The notes under the pieces are model-generated. The model had not been told where the DNA came from. It saw only the letters and a program-made list of their open reading frames with translations, and did no database searches. Of a DNA stretch of 64,000 nt, positions 1-8,375 are shown one piece after another. Origin of the DNA: Chloroflexota bacterium (GTDB lineage: Bacteria; Chloroflexota; Anaerolineae; Aggregatilineales; Phototrophicaceae); assembly GCA_016223085.1 (NCBI GenBank), contig JACRPS010000010.1:124001-188000 (forward strand), given 5' to 3'. A program made the position numbers and the translations under genes. The first letter of the stretch is position 1; every line of letters begins with the position of its first letter.

Positions 1-161
1 TTGGCCTGGTGTTGCTGGCGCTGCTGGTGCTGCCCTGGCTGCACTTTGTAGCGACGGTCGAGGGCGAGTTTGAGCATCCGACCGTGTATCTGCCGCTGCC
101 GTTCGGGATGCTGGCGCTGTTGTGGCTGACCCGGCGGCGGTGGTGGGAGCGCGCCACGTGA
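1..161 (+). CDS. C-terminal end of a membrane protein (partial)
   Basis: The reading frame beginning at base 3 is open from the window edge to a TGA at 159-161 and encodes the last 52 residues of a protein. It shows a hydrophobic stretch (GLVLLALLVLPWLHF), a short polar loop, a second hydrophobic segment and a basic tail (TRRRWWERAT), which is the usual end of a polytopic membrane protein. The next gene probably starts at GTG 158, inside this stop (GTGA overlap), so the two are translationally coupled. By position it may be another member of the GT-C-like group that follows, but too little is visible to name it. Confidence 0.6.
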   Translation, partial: GLVLLALLVLPWLHFVATVEGEFEHPTVYLPLPFGMLALLWLTRRRWWERAT

Positions 162-1834
162 AACGCTTTCCGCTGCCGGTCTGGCTGTTTGCGCTGGCGC
201 TGGCGATTCTTACGTCGCTGCCGTATCTGGTCGGCTGGTGGAGCACGCCGGCAGGCTGGCAGTACAGCGGCGCGGCGGCAGTGCCGGTCGGCGCGCAGGT
301 GGATTTTAACAGCCATCTCGCTAAAATGTGGCAGGGCAGTCGCGGCCAGTGGGACTATCACCTGCTGTTCACGCACGAGCCGCATCCCGGCCTGCCGCTG
401 GTGCAGGGCTTTTACGTGGCGCTCGGCGCGCTGGCGCAGGTTACGCTGCTCAGCCTGCCCGCTGCGTACCATATCGCGCGGTTTATCCTCACAATTGGTC
501 TGGTGCTGGCGCTGTGGGCGTTCGCCAGCCATTTTCTGGAAAAACGGAGCGAACGCTGGCTGGCGCTGCTGTTTGGCACCATCGCCAGCGGGTGGAGCTG
601 GCTGCTGCTGGCGCTTGACCCGGCCATGACCGCGCAGCTTTCCCCGATTGAATTCTGGCTGACCGACGCCTTCAACCTGCTTGGCGCGTTTGTCATGCCG
701 CACTTCGCTGCGGTGGTGATCGTGCAGATTGTGATCGTGCTGGCGTTCGAGGGGTGGGTCAGAACCCCTCCCCCTGACTCCCTCTCCATACATGGACAGG
801 GGGGGCAGGTAGGGACACGATATATCGTGTCCCTACCGGTGATCGTACTGACTCTGGCGCTGGCGGCGCAGGCGATCATCCAGCCATATGCGGCGCTGCT
901 GTTTGGGCCGCTGCTGGTGATACTGGCGGGCTACCACGTCTTTTCGACGCAAAAGTTGTCACTCCGCCGCGCGCTGTGGCTGCTGCTGCCGCTTAACATT
1001 TATGCGGCGCTGATGCTGTACCAGTACGTGGCGTTACACAGCCATCCGGTCTGGAGTAGCTTTGCCGAGCAGAACCAAACCCTGTCACCGCTGGTGACAT
1101 ATTACCTCCTGGGTTATCTGCCGTTCATCCTCCCGATGGCGTTTGGCCTGCGCACTTTCCTGATGGACAGACCAGATGATCGCTGGTGGATGCCGATTCT
1201 ATGGGTGGCGCTGGTGGCGATGCTGCTGTACGCGCCGTTTCCGACGCAGCGACGTTATCTGCTAGGCGTACAGACGCCGCTGGCGATGCTGGCGGCTTAC
1301 GGCTGGTCGCGGGCCGTGCTGCCGTGCCTGTCGAGAAGGCTGCGTCCGCTGGCGTCCATCGTCTACTTTGGGCTGGCCTCGGTCGGGCTGATGGCTGTGA
1401 TTGCCGTGAATGCTGTGGCGCTGTCTCAGCCTGAAAGGCACACCGACGTATTTTACCAGCCCGATGAAGCGCGAGCATTCGACTGGCTGCGGCAGGAAAC
1501 CAATGATCGGAACGCGCTGGTGCTGACGGTGGCGGACGAATCCGGGCGCGGCAGCGGCGGGCGGCTGGTGGCGGCGCTGGGGCTGCGGGTGTACCTGGGG
1601 CACTGGATTGAAACGGCGGACTTTGCCGACAAAGTGGCAAACGTGCGCCACTTTTACGACCAGGCGACGACGGACGAGTGGCGCAAAACATTTCTTAAGG
1701 ATACGGGTGTTGCCTACATCTGGTATGATGAGTATGCCCGCGCGGTGGGGGATTGGAATCCGGCAGGCGCGGACTATCTGGAGCCGGTATTTACGTCTGA
1801 AAAGGTGACGATTTACCGGGTGAGCGGCCTGTAG
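158..1834 (+). CDS. polytopic membrane protein, GT-C glycosyltransferase-like
   Basis: About 558 residues with some ten or more hydrophobic segments and a soluble C-terminal part (from about residue 435), the arrangement of dolichyl-phosphate-mannose-type (GT-C) membrane glycosyltransferases. An extracytoplasmic loop after the first helix carries acidic and aromatic residues (VDFNSHLAKMW). I see no diagnostic motif that fixes the substrate. The open frame extends to GTG 122, but GTG 158 overlaps the stop of the upstream gene (GTGA) and gives a more natural N terminus (KRFPLPVWLFALALA), so 158 is preferred. Residues about 202-227 are encoded by an inserted palindromic repeat. It heads a run with the next two genes. 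Confidence 0.65.
   Translation: MKRFPLPVWLFALALAILTSLPYLVGWWSTPAGWQYSGAAAVPVGAQVDFNSHLAKMWQGSRGQWDYHLLFTHEPHPGLPLVQGFYVALGALAQVTLLSLPAAYHIARFILTIGLVLALWAFASHFLEKRSERWLALLFGTIASGWSWLLLALDPAMTAQLSPIEFWLTDAFNLLGAFVMPHFAAVVIVQIVIVLAFEGWVRTPPPDSLSIHGQGGQVGTRYIVSLPVIVLTLALAAQAIIQPYAALLFGPLLVILAGYHVFSTQKLSLRRALWLLLPLNIYAALMLYQYVALHSHPVWSSFAEQNQTLSPLVTYYLLGYLPFILPMAFGLRTFLMDRPDDRWWMPILWVALVAMLLYAPFPTQRRYLLGVQTPLAMLAAYGWSRAVLPCLSRRLRPLASIVYFGLASVGLMAVIAVNAVALSQPERHTDVFYQPDEARAFDWLRQETNDRNALVLTVADESGRGSGGRLVAALGLRVYLGHWIETADFADKVANVRHFYDQATTDEWRKTFLKDTGVAYIWYDEYARAVGDWNPAGADYLEPVFTSEKVTIYRVSGL
762..837 (+). repeat. composite palindromic repeat inserted in frame in a membrane-protein gene
   Basis: Two adjoining inverted repeats lie inside the coding frame. 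The first pairs 780-789 with 792-801 (one mismatch) and is part of a C-rich then G-rich element. The second, 808-837, is a perfect 30-base palindrome with GGTAGGGACACG at its foot. The frame stays open, adding a Pro/Gly-rich hydrophilic peptide (RTPPPDSLSIHGQGG) between two hydrophobic segments. Related palindromes occur at 2526-2553, 9900-9932, 16340-16367 and 16399-16424. Confidence 0.85.
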
Positions 1835-1844
1835 AGACAGTATT

Positions 1845-3497
1845 GTGTCCATTTCGCTTCGAGAACGTAGCCTGTTCGCTCTGATCGCCCTGATCGGCGC
1901 GCTGATTATCACGCGCGGACTGGCTGCCGCGCCATCGTTCACCGACGCTTTTTATCATCTCAACGCGGCCAACCGGCTGGTAACAGGCCAGGGATTAACT
2001 GACCCCTACCTGTGGACGTATATCGGCGCGCCGGACACGCTGCCCGCGCCGTCGCACCTGTACTGGATGCCACTGACATCGTTAACCGCCGCGTTTGGCA
2101 TGTGGATGCTGAACGCGCCAGGGGATTATGCCGCCGCGCAGTGGCCGTTCGCGCTGCTGTTCGCCGGGACAGTGTATGTGGGATTCTGGTTGGGCTGGCG
2201 CATCGGCGGGACGCGCCGCCAGGCCTGGGTGACCGGCCTGCTAACGCTGTTCGCCGGCTATTACACCCGCTTCTGGGGCGCGATTGACACCTTTGCACCG
2301 TATGCCTTTGTCGGGTCGCTGTGTCTGGTGTGGATGGGTTTAGCCCTCACCCCCCGACCCCCTCTTCCTCATAGAGAGGGGAAGCTAGAAAGGCGTACTC
2401 AATCACGCTTCGTTTATTGGACGTTGGCAGGAGCGTTCGCCGGGCTGGCGCACCTGACACGCGCCGATGGGGTGCTGCTGCTGATCGTGGGCTGGGCGGC
2501 GATATTCTGGCCCTGGGATAGACGTGTAGGGGCATGGCATGCCGTGCCCCTACGGATGCGCCTGACAAATGCGGCTGTCATGTCCCTCGCCTACCTGCTG
2601 GTGATGCTGCCCTGGTTCGCCCGCAACCTGAACGCCATCGGTTCGCTGCTGCCGCTCGGCGGGACGCAGGCGATCTGGTTCACTGAATACAACGATCTGT
2701 TTAACTACCCGCCTGATGCCAGTCCGGCGGCGTTTTTTGCGAATGGACTTGACACGCTCTTCCGAACGCGCTGGGAGGCGCTGGTCGGCGGGGGCGGGCT
2801 GCTGTCCGGCAACCTGGGGACGTTTGTCGCGGTCGAAGGGCTGGTGGTGATGACGCCGCTGATGCTGCTCGGCCTGTGGCAGCGGTGCTGCCAGCCGTTT
2901 TTGCGCGGCTTCTGGCTCTACGCCTTGGGGCTGCATCTGGTCATGACGCTGGTGTTCCCGTATCCGGGCTATCGCGGTGGACTGTTCCACTCGGCGGCGG
3001 CGCTGGTGCCCTGGTGGGCGGCGTTGGGCGTGGCCGGGCTGGACGACGCGGTAGACTGGGCGGCGAAGAAGCGGCGGCGCTGGAACGCGGCAACCGCCAA
3101 ACGCATGTTTTCGGCGGCGCTGGTGGGGGTGGCGGTGTATCTCAGTCTGGTCGTCGGGCTGGCGAACCGCGCTGTGCCGCGAGGGACACCGGCACTGTAC
3201 GACAAACTGCTTGAAATCCTGCCGCCGGATGCCCGCGTGCTGGTGAACGACCCGGCGCAGCTTTATTATTACACCGGCATGGGGGGCACGGTGCTGCCAA
3301 ACGAAGCGCCGGACGTGATTCCGGCGATTGCGCAGCAGTACGGCGTGGATTACGTGCTGCTGGAAGGGGTGACCGATGCTGGCCGTGCGAACGCAGCGCC
3401 CGCAAGGCTGTGGCCGATTTTGACCGAGGCGTATCCGTTCCTGACACCGGTTGAGTTGGATGTCGCGGGGGTGAAGCTGTATGCCATCCAACGCTGA
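1845..3497 (+). CDS. polytopic membrane protein, GT-C glycosyltransferase-like
   Basis: 550 residues starting at GTG 1845, ten bases after the previous stop. It has many hydrophobic segments, an early extracytoplasmic loop with an acidic residue (PSFTDAFYHLNAANRL) of the kind that holds the GT-C catalytic Asp, and a soluble C-terminal region (about 440-550) similar in layout to that of its upstream neighbour (LPPDARVLVNDP...YGVDYVLLEG). It is likely a paralogous lipid-linked-sugar transferase or a related membrane enzyme, acceptor unknown. Two in-frame repeat insertions encode residues about 167-180 (LTPRPPLPHREG) and 227-237 (VGAWHAVPLR). The end overlaps the next gene by 17 bases, indicating coupling. 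Confidence 0.65.
   Translation: MSISLRERSLFALIALIGALIITRGLAAAPSFTDAFYHLNAANRLVTGQGLTDPYLWTYIGAPDTLPAPSHLYWMPLTSLTAAFGMWMLNAPGDYAAAQWPFALLFAGTVYVGFWLGWRIGGTRRQAWVTGLLTLFAGYYTRFWGAIDTFAPYAFVGSLCLVWMGLALTPRPPLPHREGKLERRTQSRFVYWTLAGAFAGLAHLTRADGVLLLIVGWAAIFWPWDRRVGAWHAVPLRMRLTNAAVMSLAYLLVMLPWFARNLNAIGSLLPLGGTQAIWFTEYNDLFNYPPDASPAAFFANGLDTLFRTRWEALVGGGGLLSGNLGTFVAVEGLVVMTPLMLLGLWQRCCQPFLRGFWLYALGLHLVMTLVFPYPGYRGGLFHSAAALVPWWAALGVAGLDDAVDWAAKKRRRWNAATAKRMFSAALVGVAVYLSLVVGLANRAVPRGTPALYDKLLEILPPDARVLVNDPAQLYYYTGMGGTVLPNEAPDVIPAIAQQYGVDYVLLEGVTDAGRANAAPARLWPILTEAYPFLTPVELDVAGVKLYAIQR
2344..2385 (+). repeat. in-frame C-rich/G-rich inverted repeat
   Basis: A run of C-rich sequence followed by a G-rich one pairs 2359-2365 (CCCCTCT) with 2375-2381 (AGAGGGG). 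It is translated as LTPRPPLPHREG and resembles the first half of the element at 762-801 in base composition and order. It lies between hydrophobic segments and leaves the frame open. Confidence 0.75.
2526..2553 (+). repeat. GTAG-ended palindrome inserted in frame
   Basis: A 28-base palindrome with one mismatch, ends GTAGGGGC and GCCCCTAC, sits within the second GT-C-like gene and is translated as VGAWHAVPLR. Its ends match those of 16340-16367 and are close to 808-837 and 9900-9932, so it belongs to the same dispersed family. Confidence 0.85.
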
Positions 3498-5031
3498 CTC
3501 CCGCTTCTGGCGTCCGCGCGCTGCTGATGGGGTGCTGCTGGCGATGGCGGCGGCGGGTGTGCTGGTCTACGTGCTGACCGCTGACGGTGGCTTCCCGCTG
3601 GATGATAGCTGGATTCATCAGGTGTACGGGCGCAATCTGGCGCAGACCGGGCAGTGGGCGTTTGTGCCGGGCGTACCGAGCGCGGCTTCGACCTCGCCGC
3701 TGTACACCGTGCTGCTGGCGCTGGGCTACGCGCTCAACGTGCCGTTTAAGCTGTGGACGCACAGCCTCGGCGCGCTGGCGCTGGCGTTGACGGGTATGAT
3801 CGGCGCGCGGCTGGCGGAGCAACTGCTGCCGGAGCAGAAATACGCTGGCCTCATTACCGGGCTGGCGCTGGTGCTGGCCTGGCATCTGCTGTGGGCGGCG
3901 GCCTCCGGCATGGAAACAATGCTGTTCTGCCTGTGGACGCTGGTGCTAATCGCGCTGGCGCGGCGGGAAGTGGAGAGACACGGCAGCGCCACGTTCCGAC
4001 ATGGGTTTGCATTTGGCGTGGCGGCGGCACTGGCGACAATGACGCGGCCTGAAGCGATTGCGCTGGCAGGGTTGATCGGCGTCACGCTGTTGGGCGTTCG
4101 ACCTCAGGTGTCGTGGCGGGACTTTCTGATATGGAGCGCGGGCGCGGCGGTTGGCTTCGCCGTGTTTATCGCGCCGTACCTGCTGCTGAACGTGCGGCTT
4201 ACCGGCGGTCTGCTGCCGAATACTGCCGCCGCCAAGCAGGCGGAATACGCGCCGATTGCCGCCGCGCTGTCGTATCCGGCGCGCGTCTGGGAGATGGCAA
4301 AGCCGATCTTTGCGGGCGGGCAGGTCTTGCTGCTACCGGGGGTGGTGTATTATCTGATGCGGCTGGTACGCCGTCTGCGAACTGACCGAACGGCGCTGCT
4401 ATATCTGCTGCCGCTGGCCTGGGCGCTGGTGTTGATCGTGCTGTACGCGGCCCGGCTGCCGGCACCGTACCAGCACGGTCGTTACGTCCTCCCGGCGCTG
4501 CCGTCGCTAATTGTTTGCGGGGTAGCAGGTACGGTCTGGCTGCTGCGCGATGGCCGGCGGTCGCTGGCGGGGCGTGTCGTCAGCCGGTCGCTGGCGATTG
4601 CGGCGCTGCTGGCATTTGTGTATTTCGCGGTGGCGGGTGCGGGCATTTACAGCCGCGATGTGCGGATTATTGACGAGGAAATGGTTGCGGCGGCGCGGTG
4701 GATTGCCACGAATATCCCGCCGGAAGAACGGCTGGCCGTCCACGACATTGGCGCGGTGGGCTACTTCGCGCCGCGACCGATTCTCGATCTGGCGGGGCTG
4801 GTCAGCCCGGAAATCGTGCCGTTCATCCGCGACGGCGAGCAGCTATGGAATTGGCTGCGCCAGAACGACGCCCGCTATCTGATGGCCTTCCCGGACCAGA
4901 TACCCGGCAAAAATGTGGACGATTCGCGGTTGTGCCGGGTGTTTGTGACGGACGGTCAGGCATCGCTGGCGGCAGGCGGCCCCAACATGGCGGTGTACGC
5001 GCTGGCCTGGGATGGACGCTGTCCGGGTTAA
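3481..5031 (+). CDS. polytopic membrane protein, glycosyltransferase family 39-like
   Basis: 516 residues, ATG start 17 bases inside the preceding gene. After the first membrane helix a loop reads PLDDSWIHQVYGRNLAQTG; an Asp-Asp or Asp-Glu pair in this first extracytoplasmic loop is the catalytic feature of GT39/ArnT-like GT-C enzymes. About ten membrane segments follow, then a soluble tail (about 395-516) with LAVHDIGAVGYFAPRPILDLAGLVSPE, a pattern often seen at the end of bacterial mannosyltransferase-like proteins. The three-gene group may build a surface glycan or glycosylate exported proteins such as the Tad proteins downstream; that link is inference only. Confidence 0.7.
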   Translation: MPSNADSRFWRPRAADGVLLAMAAAGVLVYVLTADGGFPLDDSWIHQVYGRNLAQTGQWAFVPGVPSAASTSPLYTVLLALGYALNVPFKLWTHSLGALALALTGMIGARLAEQLLPEQKYAGLITGLALVLAWHLLWAAASGMETMLFCLWTLVLIALARREVERHGSATFRHGFAFGVAAALATMTRPEAIALAGLIGVTLLGVRPQVSWRDFLIWSAGAAVGFAVFIAPYLLLNVRLTGGLLPNTAAAKQAEYAPIAAALSYPARVWEMAKPIFAGGQVLLLPGVVYYLMRLVRRLRTDRTALLYLLPLAWALVLIVLYAARLPAPYQHGRYVLPALPSLIVCGVAGTVWLLRDGRRSLAGRVVSRSLAIAALLAFVYFAVAGAGIYSRDVRIIDEEMVAAARWIATNIPPEERLAVHDIGAVGYFAPRPILDLAGLVSPEIVPFIRDGEQLWNWLRQNDARYLMAFPDQIPGKNVDDSRLCRVFVTDGQASLAAGGPNMAVYALAWDGRCPG

Positions 5032-5039
5032 ACCTTAAG

Positions 5040-5067
5040 TTGCTTTAGGTTGTGAAAAAGGTAAAAT
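5040..5067 (+). promoter_or_regulatory. sigma70-like promoter, probable leaderless start of the PspA-like gene
   Basis: TTGCTT (5040-5045), a 16-base spacer and TAAAAT (5062-5067) precede the ATG at 5075 by only seven bases, so transcription should begin at or next to the start codon. The only SD-like bases (AAGG, 5058-5061) are 13 bases away. A leaderless mRNA is therefore likely. Confidence 0.45.
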
Positions 5068-5074
5068 AAGATTT

Positions 5075-5770
5075 ATGAACGAGTTATTCAGGAAACTCAA
5101 CGTGCTGGTACGCGCCAGCATTAACGATGTGCTGGGCGAAGACCATGCCATTGGGCAGTCGCGCCGCCAACCTCTGACGCCAGACAAACTGGGCAAAAAC
5201 ATTGACCGGGAAATTGTATCCCTGCGGGGCCGGATTAACGATGCGCTGTCGTTTGAGGACGAACTGCGCCGGCGGGTGCAAACGCTCCAGGATGAAGTGG
5301 CGCGTTACGACCGCCAGGCCGACGAAGCCGTAGCGGCGGGGCAGGACGCGCTGGCGCGGCGGGCAATTGAGCAGATGCAGTCCGCGCAGCAGCGGCTGGC
5401 GATGGCCGAGGCGGACCTGCACGAACATCAGTTGGTCACGCAGGAGCTGATTCAGCGGGTAAATATGCTGGACGCGGTGGTAGCGGATGCGCGCCGGGCG
5501 CAGGCGGCAGAAGCCGCGCCGCCGGTCGAAGCGCCCGCCGCCAACGAAGCCGCGCCGACCACGCAAGCGCAGCCGCGCGTCCCATCCCTGTCGGATGTAC
5601 TGCGGGACGCGCAGGAGAAGATCAACCAGATGGGTGATCTGATTCAGGCTAAGCAGGAAGTGAACGCGCCGACGCCAGCAGAGCAGGCGACCGAGGCTGC
5701 CGACGAACAGCGCGTAGACGATGATCTGGCCGCACGCCGGGAGCGGCTGAGCAAACCGAAATCATCATAA
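5075..5770 (+). CDS. pspA: PspA/IM30 (Vipp1) family protein
   Basis: 231 residues. The N terminus (MNELFRKLNVLVRASINDVL) is the amphipathic helix typical of PspA/IM30 proteins, followed by a long Ala/Glu/Arg/Gln-rich coiled coil (about 45-145) and an acidic, Ala-rich tail. Members of the family oligomerise on the inner face of the cytoplasmic membrane and protect it under envelope stress. Length is normal for the family. The neighbours are upstream membrane glycosyltransferase-like genes and a downstream two-component system 10 bases away, which suggests that membrane state and signalling are linked here. No PspF-like activator is present in the window. Confidence 0.8.
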   Translation: MNELFRKLNVLVRASINDVLGEDHAIGQSRRQPLTPDKLGKNIDREIVSLRGRINDALSFEDELRRRVQTLQDEVARYDRQADEAVAAGQDALARRAIEQMQSAQQRLAMAEADLHEHQLVTQELIQRVNMLDAVVADARRAQAAEAAPPVEAPAANEAAPTTQAQPRVPSLSDVLRDAQEKINQMGDLIQAKQEVNAPTPAEQATEAADEQRVDDDLAARRERLSKPKSS

Positions 5771-5780
5771 ACTATAAACT

Positions 5781-8375
5781 ATGTCCGATACCGAACCGAA
5801 ACGAATCCTGATTGTGACTGGCGATTATGCCCTGGTTCATAAGGTGCGGCAGCTTCTGGACGCCGACAGCTTTGCGATCCAGACAGCCTACAGCCATATG
5901 GACGGGGCATACACGCTCGAAAACGGCGAGTTTGATGCCGTGCTGGTCGAGGCAGGCATGGCAGACCGCCGGTCCGGCGATTCAACCGCCTTCAGCCTGG
6001 CGCGGCTGTGCGAGCACGTGCCGGTGATTGCCGTTGCGGCAGATGGCCGCGTCCCCAGCCGGAGCAATTTACCACCGAACCTCTCGTTTACCCGCTTGGA
6101 AGAACGCGCCATCCAGCGAAGTCTGTCGGCGGCGCTGCGCATCCCGATTGGTCTGAACACGGCGGTCTTCGACAACAGCGGCGCGCCGGTAGCCGAGGAA
6201 ATCCAGACGCTGTTTAACCTCAGTAAATCGCTGACGGAAGTGCTGGACCTGACGGAAGTGTTGAACCGGGTAGTGGAAGCTGCCCGCCGCCTGACCCATG
6301 CCGAGGAAGGCATGATTCTGCTGCCGGACGACGAGGCCGGGCAGCTTTACCTGCGAGCGAAAGTGGGCATTGATGTCGAGGTGGCCCGCAACTTCCGCGT
6401 CAAAACCGAGGATACGCTGGCGGGCGATGTCTTTCTCAAGGGGCAGCCGGTACTGATTGGTGCGCAGGGGCCGCAGAAAGTCAAAACCGAATATCTGGTG
6501 AACGCCCTGCTGTACGTGCCGATCATTTATAAAGGCGCGTGCATCGGCGTGCTGGGTGTGAATAACAAAAACACCGAGGCGGTGTTCCACCCGCGCCACC
6601 TCGACCTGCTGGCGAATCTGGCGTCGTTTGCGGCGGTGGCGATTGAGAACGCCCGCGCGCATGAAGAAGTGCTGGAACGCACCCGCGAACTGCAAATGCT
6701 GGTGGAGGCCAGCCACGCCGTGAATGCGTCCGTGTCGCTCGACCGGACGCTGCCGACGGTCTGCGAACAACTGGCGCGTGTCCTTAACGTCCACCGGGCG
6801 GAAATCTACGAATGGAATCCGGAAACCAGCCGCCTGTCCGTGCAGGCGCGTTTTTTCCGAACGATCTGGCCGGTCGGGCAGGGGCCGGTAATTGATCTGG
6901 CAAGCCGGTCGCTGGTGCGTGTCTCGCTGACGGAAGGGATGCCGGTGCTGGCGCTGCGCGACGACCCTGAACTGGCGCCGGGTGAGCAGGAGTATCTCTG
7001 CCGAGTCGGCGCGGGCATGATGGTGGTGGTGCCGATCATCGGCGGCAGCCAGGTGCTGGGGGCGGCGCAGTTAGGGTATATCGCGCCACCGCAGCGGATG
7101 CCGGACGGCGATGTGTGGCAGCGGGCGCAGCATCTGGCGCTGGAAGTACTGGTGACGTTTTCCAACCAGACCGGCGCGGCGCGGGCACAGGGGCTGCTGC
7201 GCGCGGTTGAGGAGATCAACCGCCTGACCGGCGCGGACTGGTGTGATCTGGCGCTGTTCACGCCGGACAAACAGGCGCTGACGGTGCATCTGTCGGTGGG
7301 CAGTGGCGTGTGGCTGGGTTCTGCGCAGCCCGGCCTTGATCTGCCGGCTTATCCCGATCTGCTGGAGGCGCTGCGGTCGCACACGCCGATCAACAAGCAG
7401 GCCGACAGCAAAATGATGTCGTCCGGCATCCGCGCGCTGATGGACGTGGCGCAGGGGCGCAGCATCCTGGGGCTGCCGCTGGTGCAGCGCGGGCAGGCCA
7501 GCGGGCTGGTCCTGTTTGTGGATGCCCGCCGCAGTCGCGTGTTTGACCAGCATGATCTTGACCTGGCCGGCACGATGGTGGCGCAGGCGGCCACCGCGCT
7601 CGAAAACGCGCGGCTGGTGCATGACCTGGAACGCAGCCTGATCGAACTGCGCGAAACGCAGGACCGACTGGTACAAACGGCGCGGCTGTCTGCGATGGGC
7701 GAACTGGCGGCGGTGGTGGCGCATCAGATCAATAATCCGCTGACCACCATCATGGTTGATTCGGAGATGCTGCTGCTGGATGAGCCGAAGGACTCGCGCA
7801 ATTATGCTTCGCTACTGGCGATCAACCGCGCCGGCAAACGCGCTTCCGGCGTTGCCCGGCGGCTGCTGGCGATCTCCCGTCCCGACAAACCGGACAACCC
7901 GCCACAGCCGATTGATGTGGTGGATACGATTGATGGCGTGCTGTCGCTGGTGAAAGCGCATATCGAGCGCGACCGTATCCGTGTTGTGGCGGAACTGCCG
8001 GATGAACGGCTGCCGTCAGTGTGGGCAGTGCAGGGCCAGTTGGACGACATCTGGCTGAATCTGGTGATGAATGCCCACGATGCGCTGGTGGGGCGCGAGG
8101 GAGCCACCATCTGGATTCAGGCGGAGTATCTGCCGGAGCAGAGCCTGATCGAAGTGCGGGTGGCGGATAACGGGCCGGGCATCCCGCCGCATCTGGTTGA
8201 AGAAGTGTTTAAACCGTTCTTCACCACCAAGCCGGTGGGGGAGGGTACGGGACTGGGCTTGCACATCTGCCGCCAGACCGCCGAACGTGTGGGCGGCAGT
8301 ATTACCGTCGAAACACTCCCCAACGAGGGGACCACATTCTTTGTTCGGCTTCCGGTGAAGAAAGGTACGGACTAA
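5781..8375 (+). CDS. multi-GAF histidine kinase with degenerate N-terminal receiver
   Basis: 864 residues, no membrane segment, so a cytosolic sensor. Order: a receiver-like domain (about 7-130), three GAF domains (about 155-295, 315-470, 475-610), HisKA with the phosphorylated His in AHQINNPL (H648), and a HATPase_c domain with N764 and the G boxes DNGPGIP and GEGTGLGL. In the receiver-like domain the phospho-acceptor position is Glu57 (VLVEAG), and the conserved Lys is not recognisable, so this domain is probably a protein-interaction or signal-integration module. The TAATG overlap with the following regulator indicates a cognate pair. The GAF ligands cannot be predicted. Confidence 0.85.
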   Translation: MSDTEPKRILIVTGDYALVHKVRQLLDADSFAIQTAYSHMDGAYTLENGEFDAVLVEAGMADRRSGDSTAFSLARLCEHVPVIAVAADGRVPSRSNLPPNLSFTRLEERAIQRSLSAALRIPIGLNTAVFDNSGAPVAEEIQTLFNLSKSLTEVLDLTEVLNRVVEAARRLTHAEEGMILLPDDEAGQLYLRAKVGIDVEVARNFRVKTEDTLAGDVFLKGQPVLIGAQGPQKVKTEYLVNALLYVPIIYKGACIGVLGVNNKNTEAVFHPRHLDLLANLASFAAVAIENARAHEEVLERTRELQMLVEASHAVNASVSLDRTLPTVCEQLARVLNVHRAEIYEWNPETSRLSVQARFFRTIWPVGQGPVIDLASRSLVRVSLTEGMPVLALRDDPELAPGEQEYLCRVGAGMMVVVPIIGGSQVLGAAQLGYIAPPQRMPDGDVWQRAQHLALEVLVTFSNQTGAARAQGLLRAVEEINRLTGADWCDLALFTPDKQALTVHLSVGSGVWLGSAQPGLDLPAYPDLLEALRSHTPINKQADSKMMSSGIRALMDVAQGRSILGLPLVQRGQASGLVLFVDARRSRVFDQHDLDLAGTMVAQAATALENARLVHDLERSLIELRETQDRLVQTARLSAMGELAAVVAHQINNPLTTIMVDSEMLLLDEPKDSRNYASLLAINRAGKRASGVARRLLAISRPDKPDNPPQPIDVVDTIDGVLSLVKAHIERDRIRVVAELPDERLPSVWAVQGQLDDIWLNLVMNAHDALVGREGATIWIQAEYLPEQSLIEVRVADNGPGIPPHLVEEVFKPFFTTKPVGEGTGLGLHICRQTAERVGGSITVETLPNEGTTFFVRLPVKKGTD

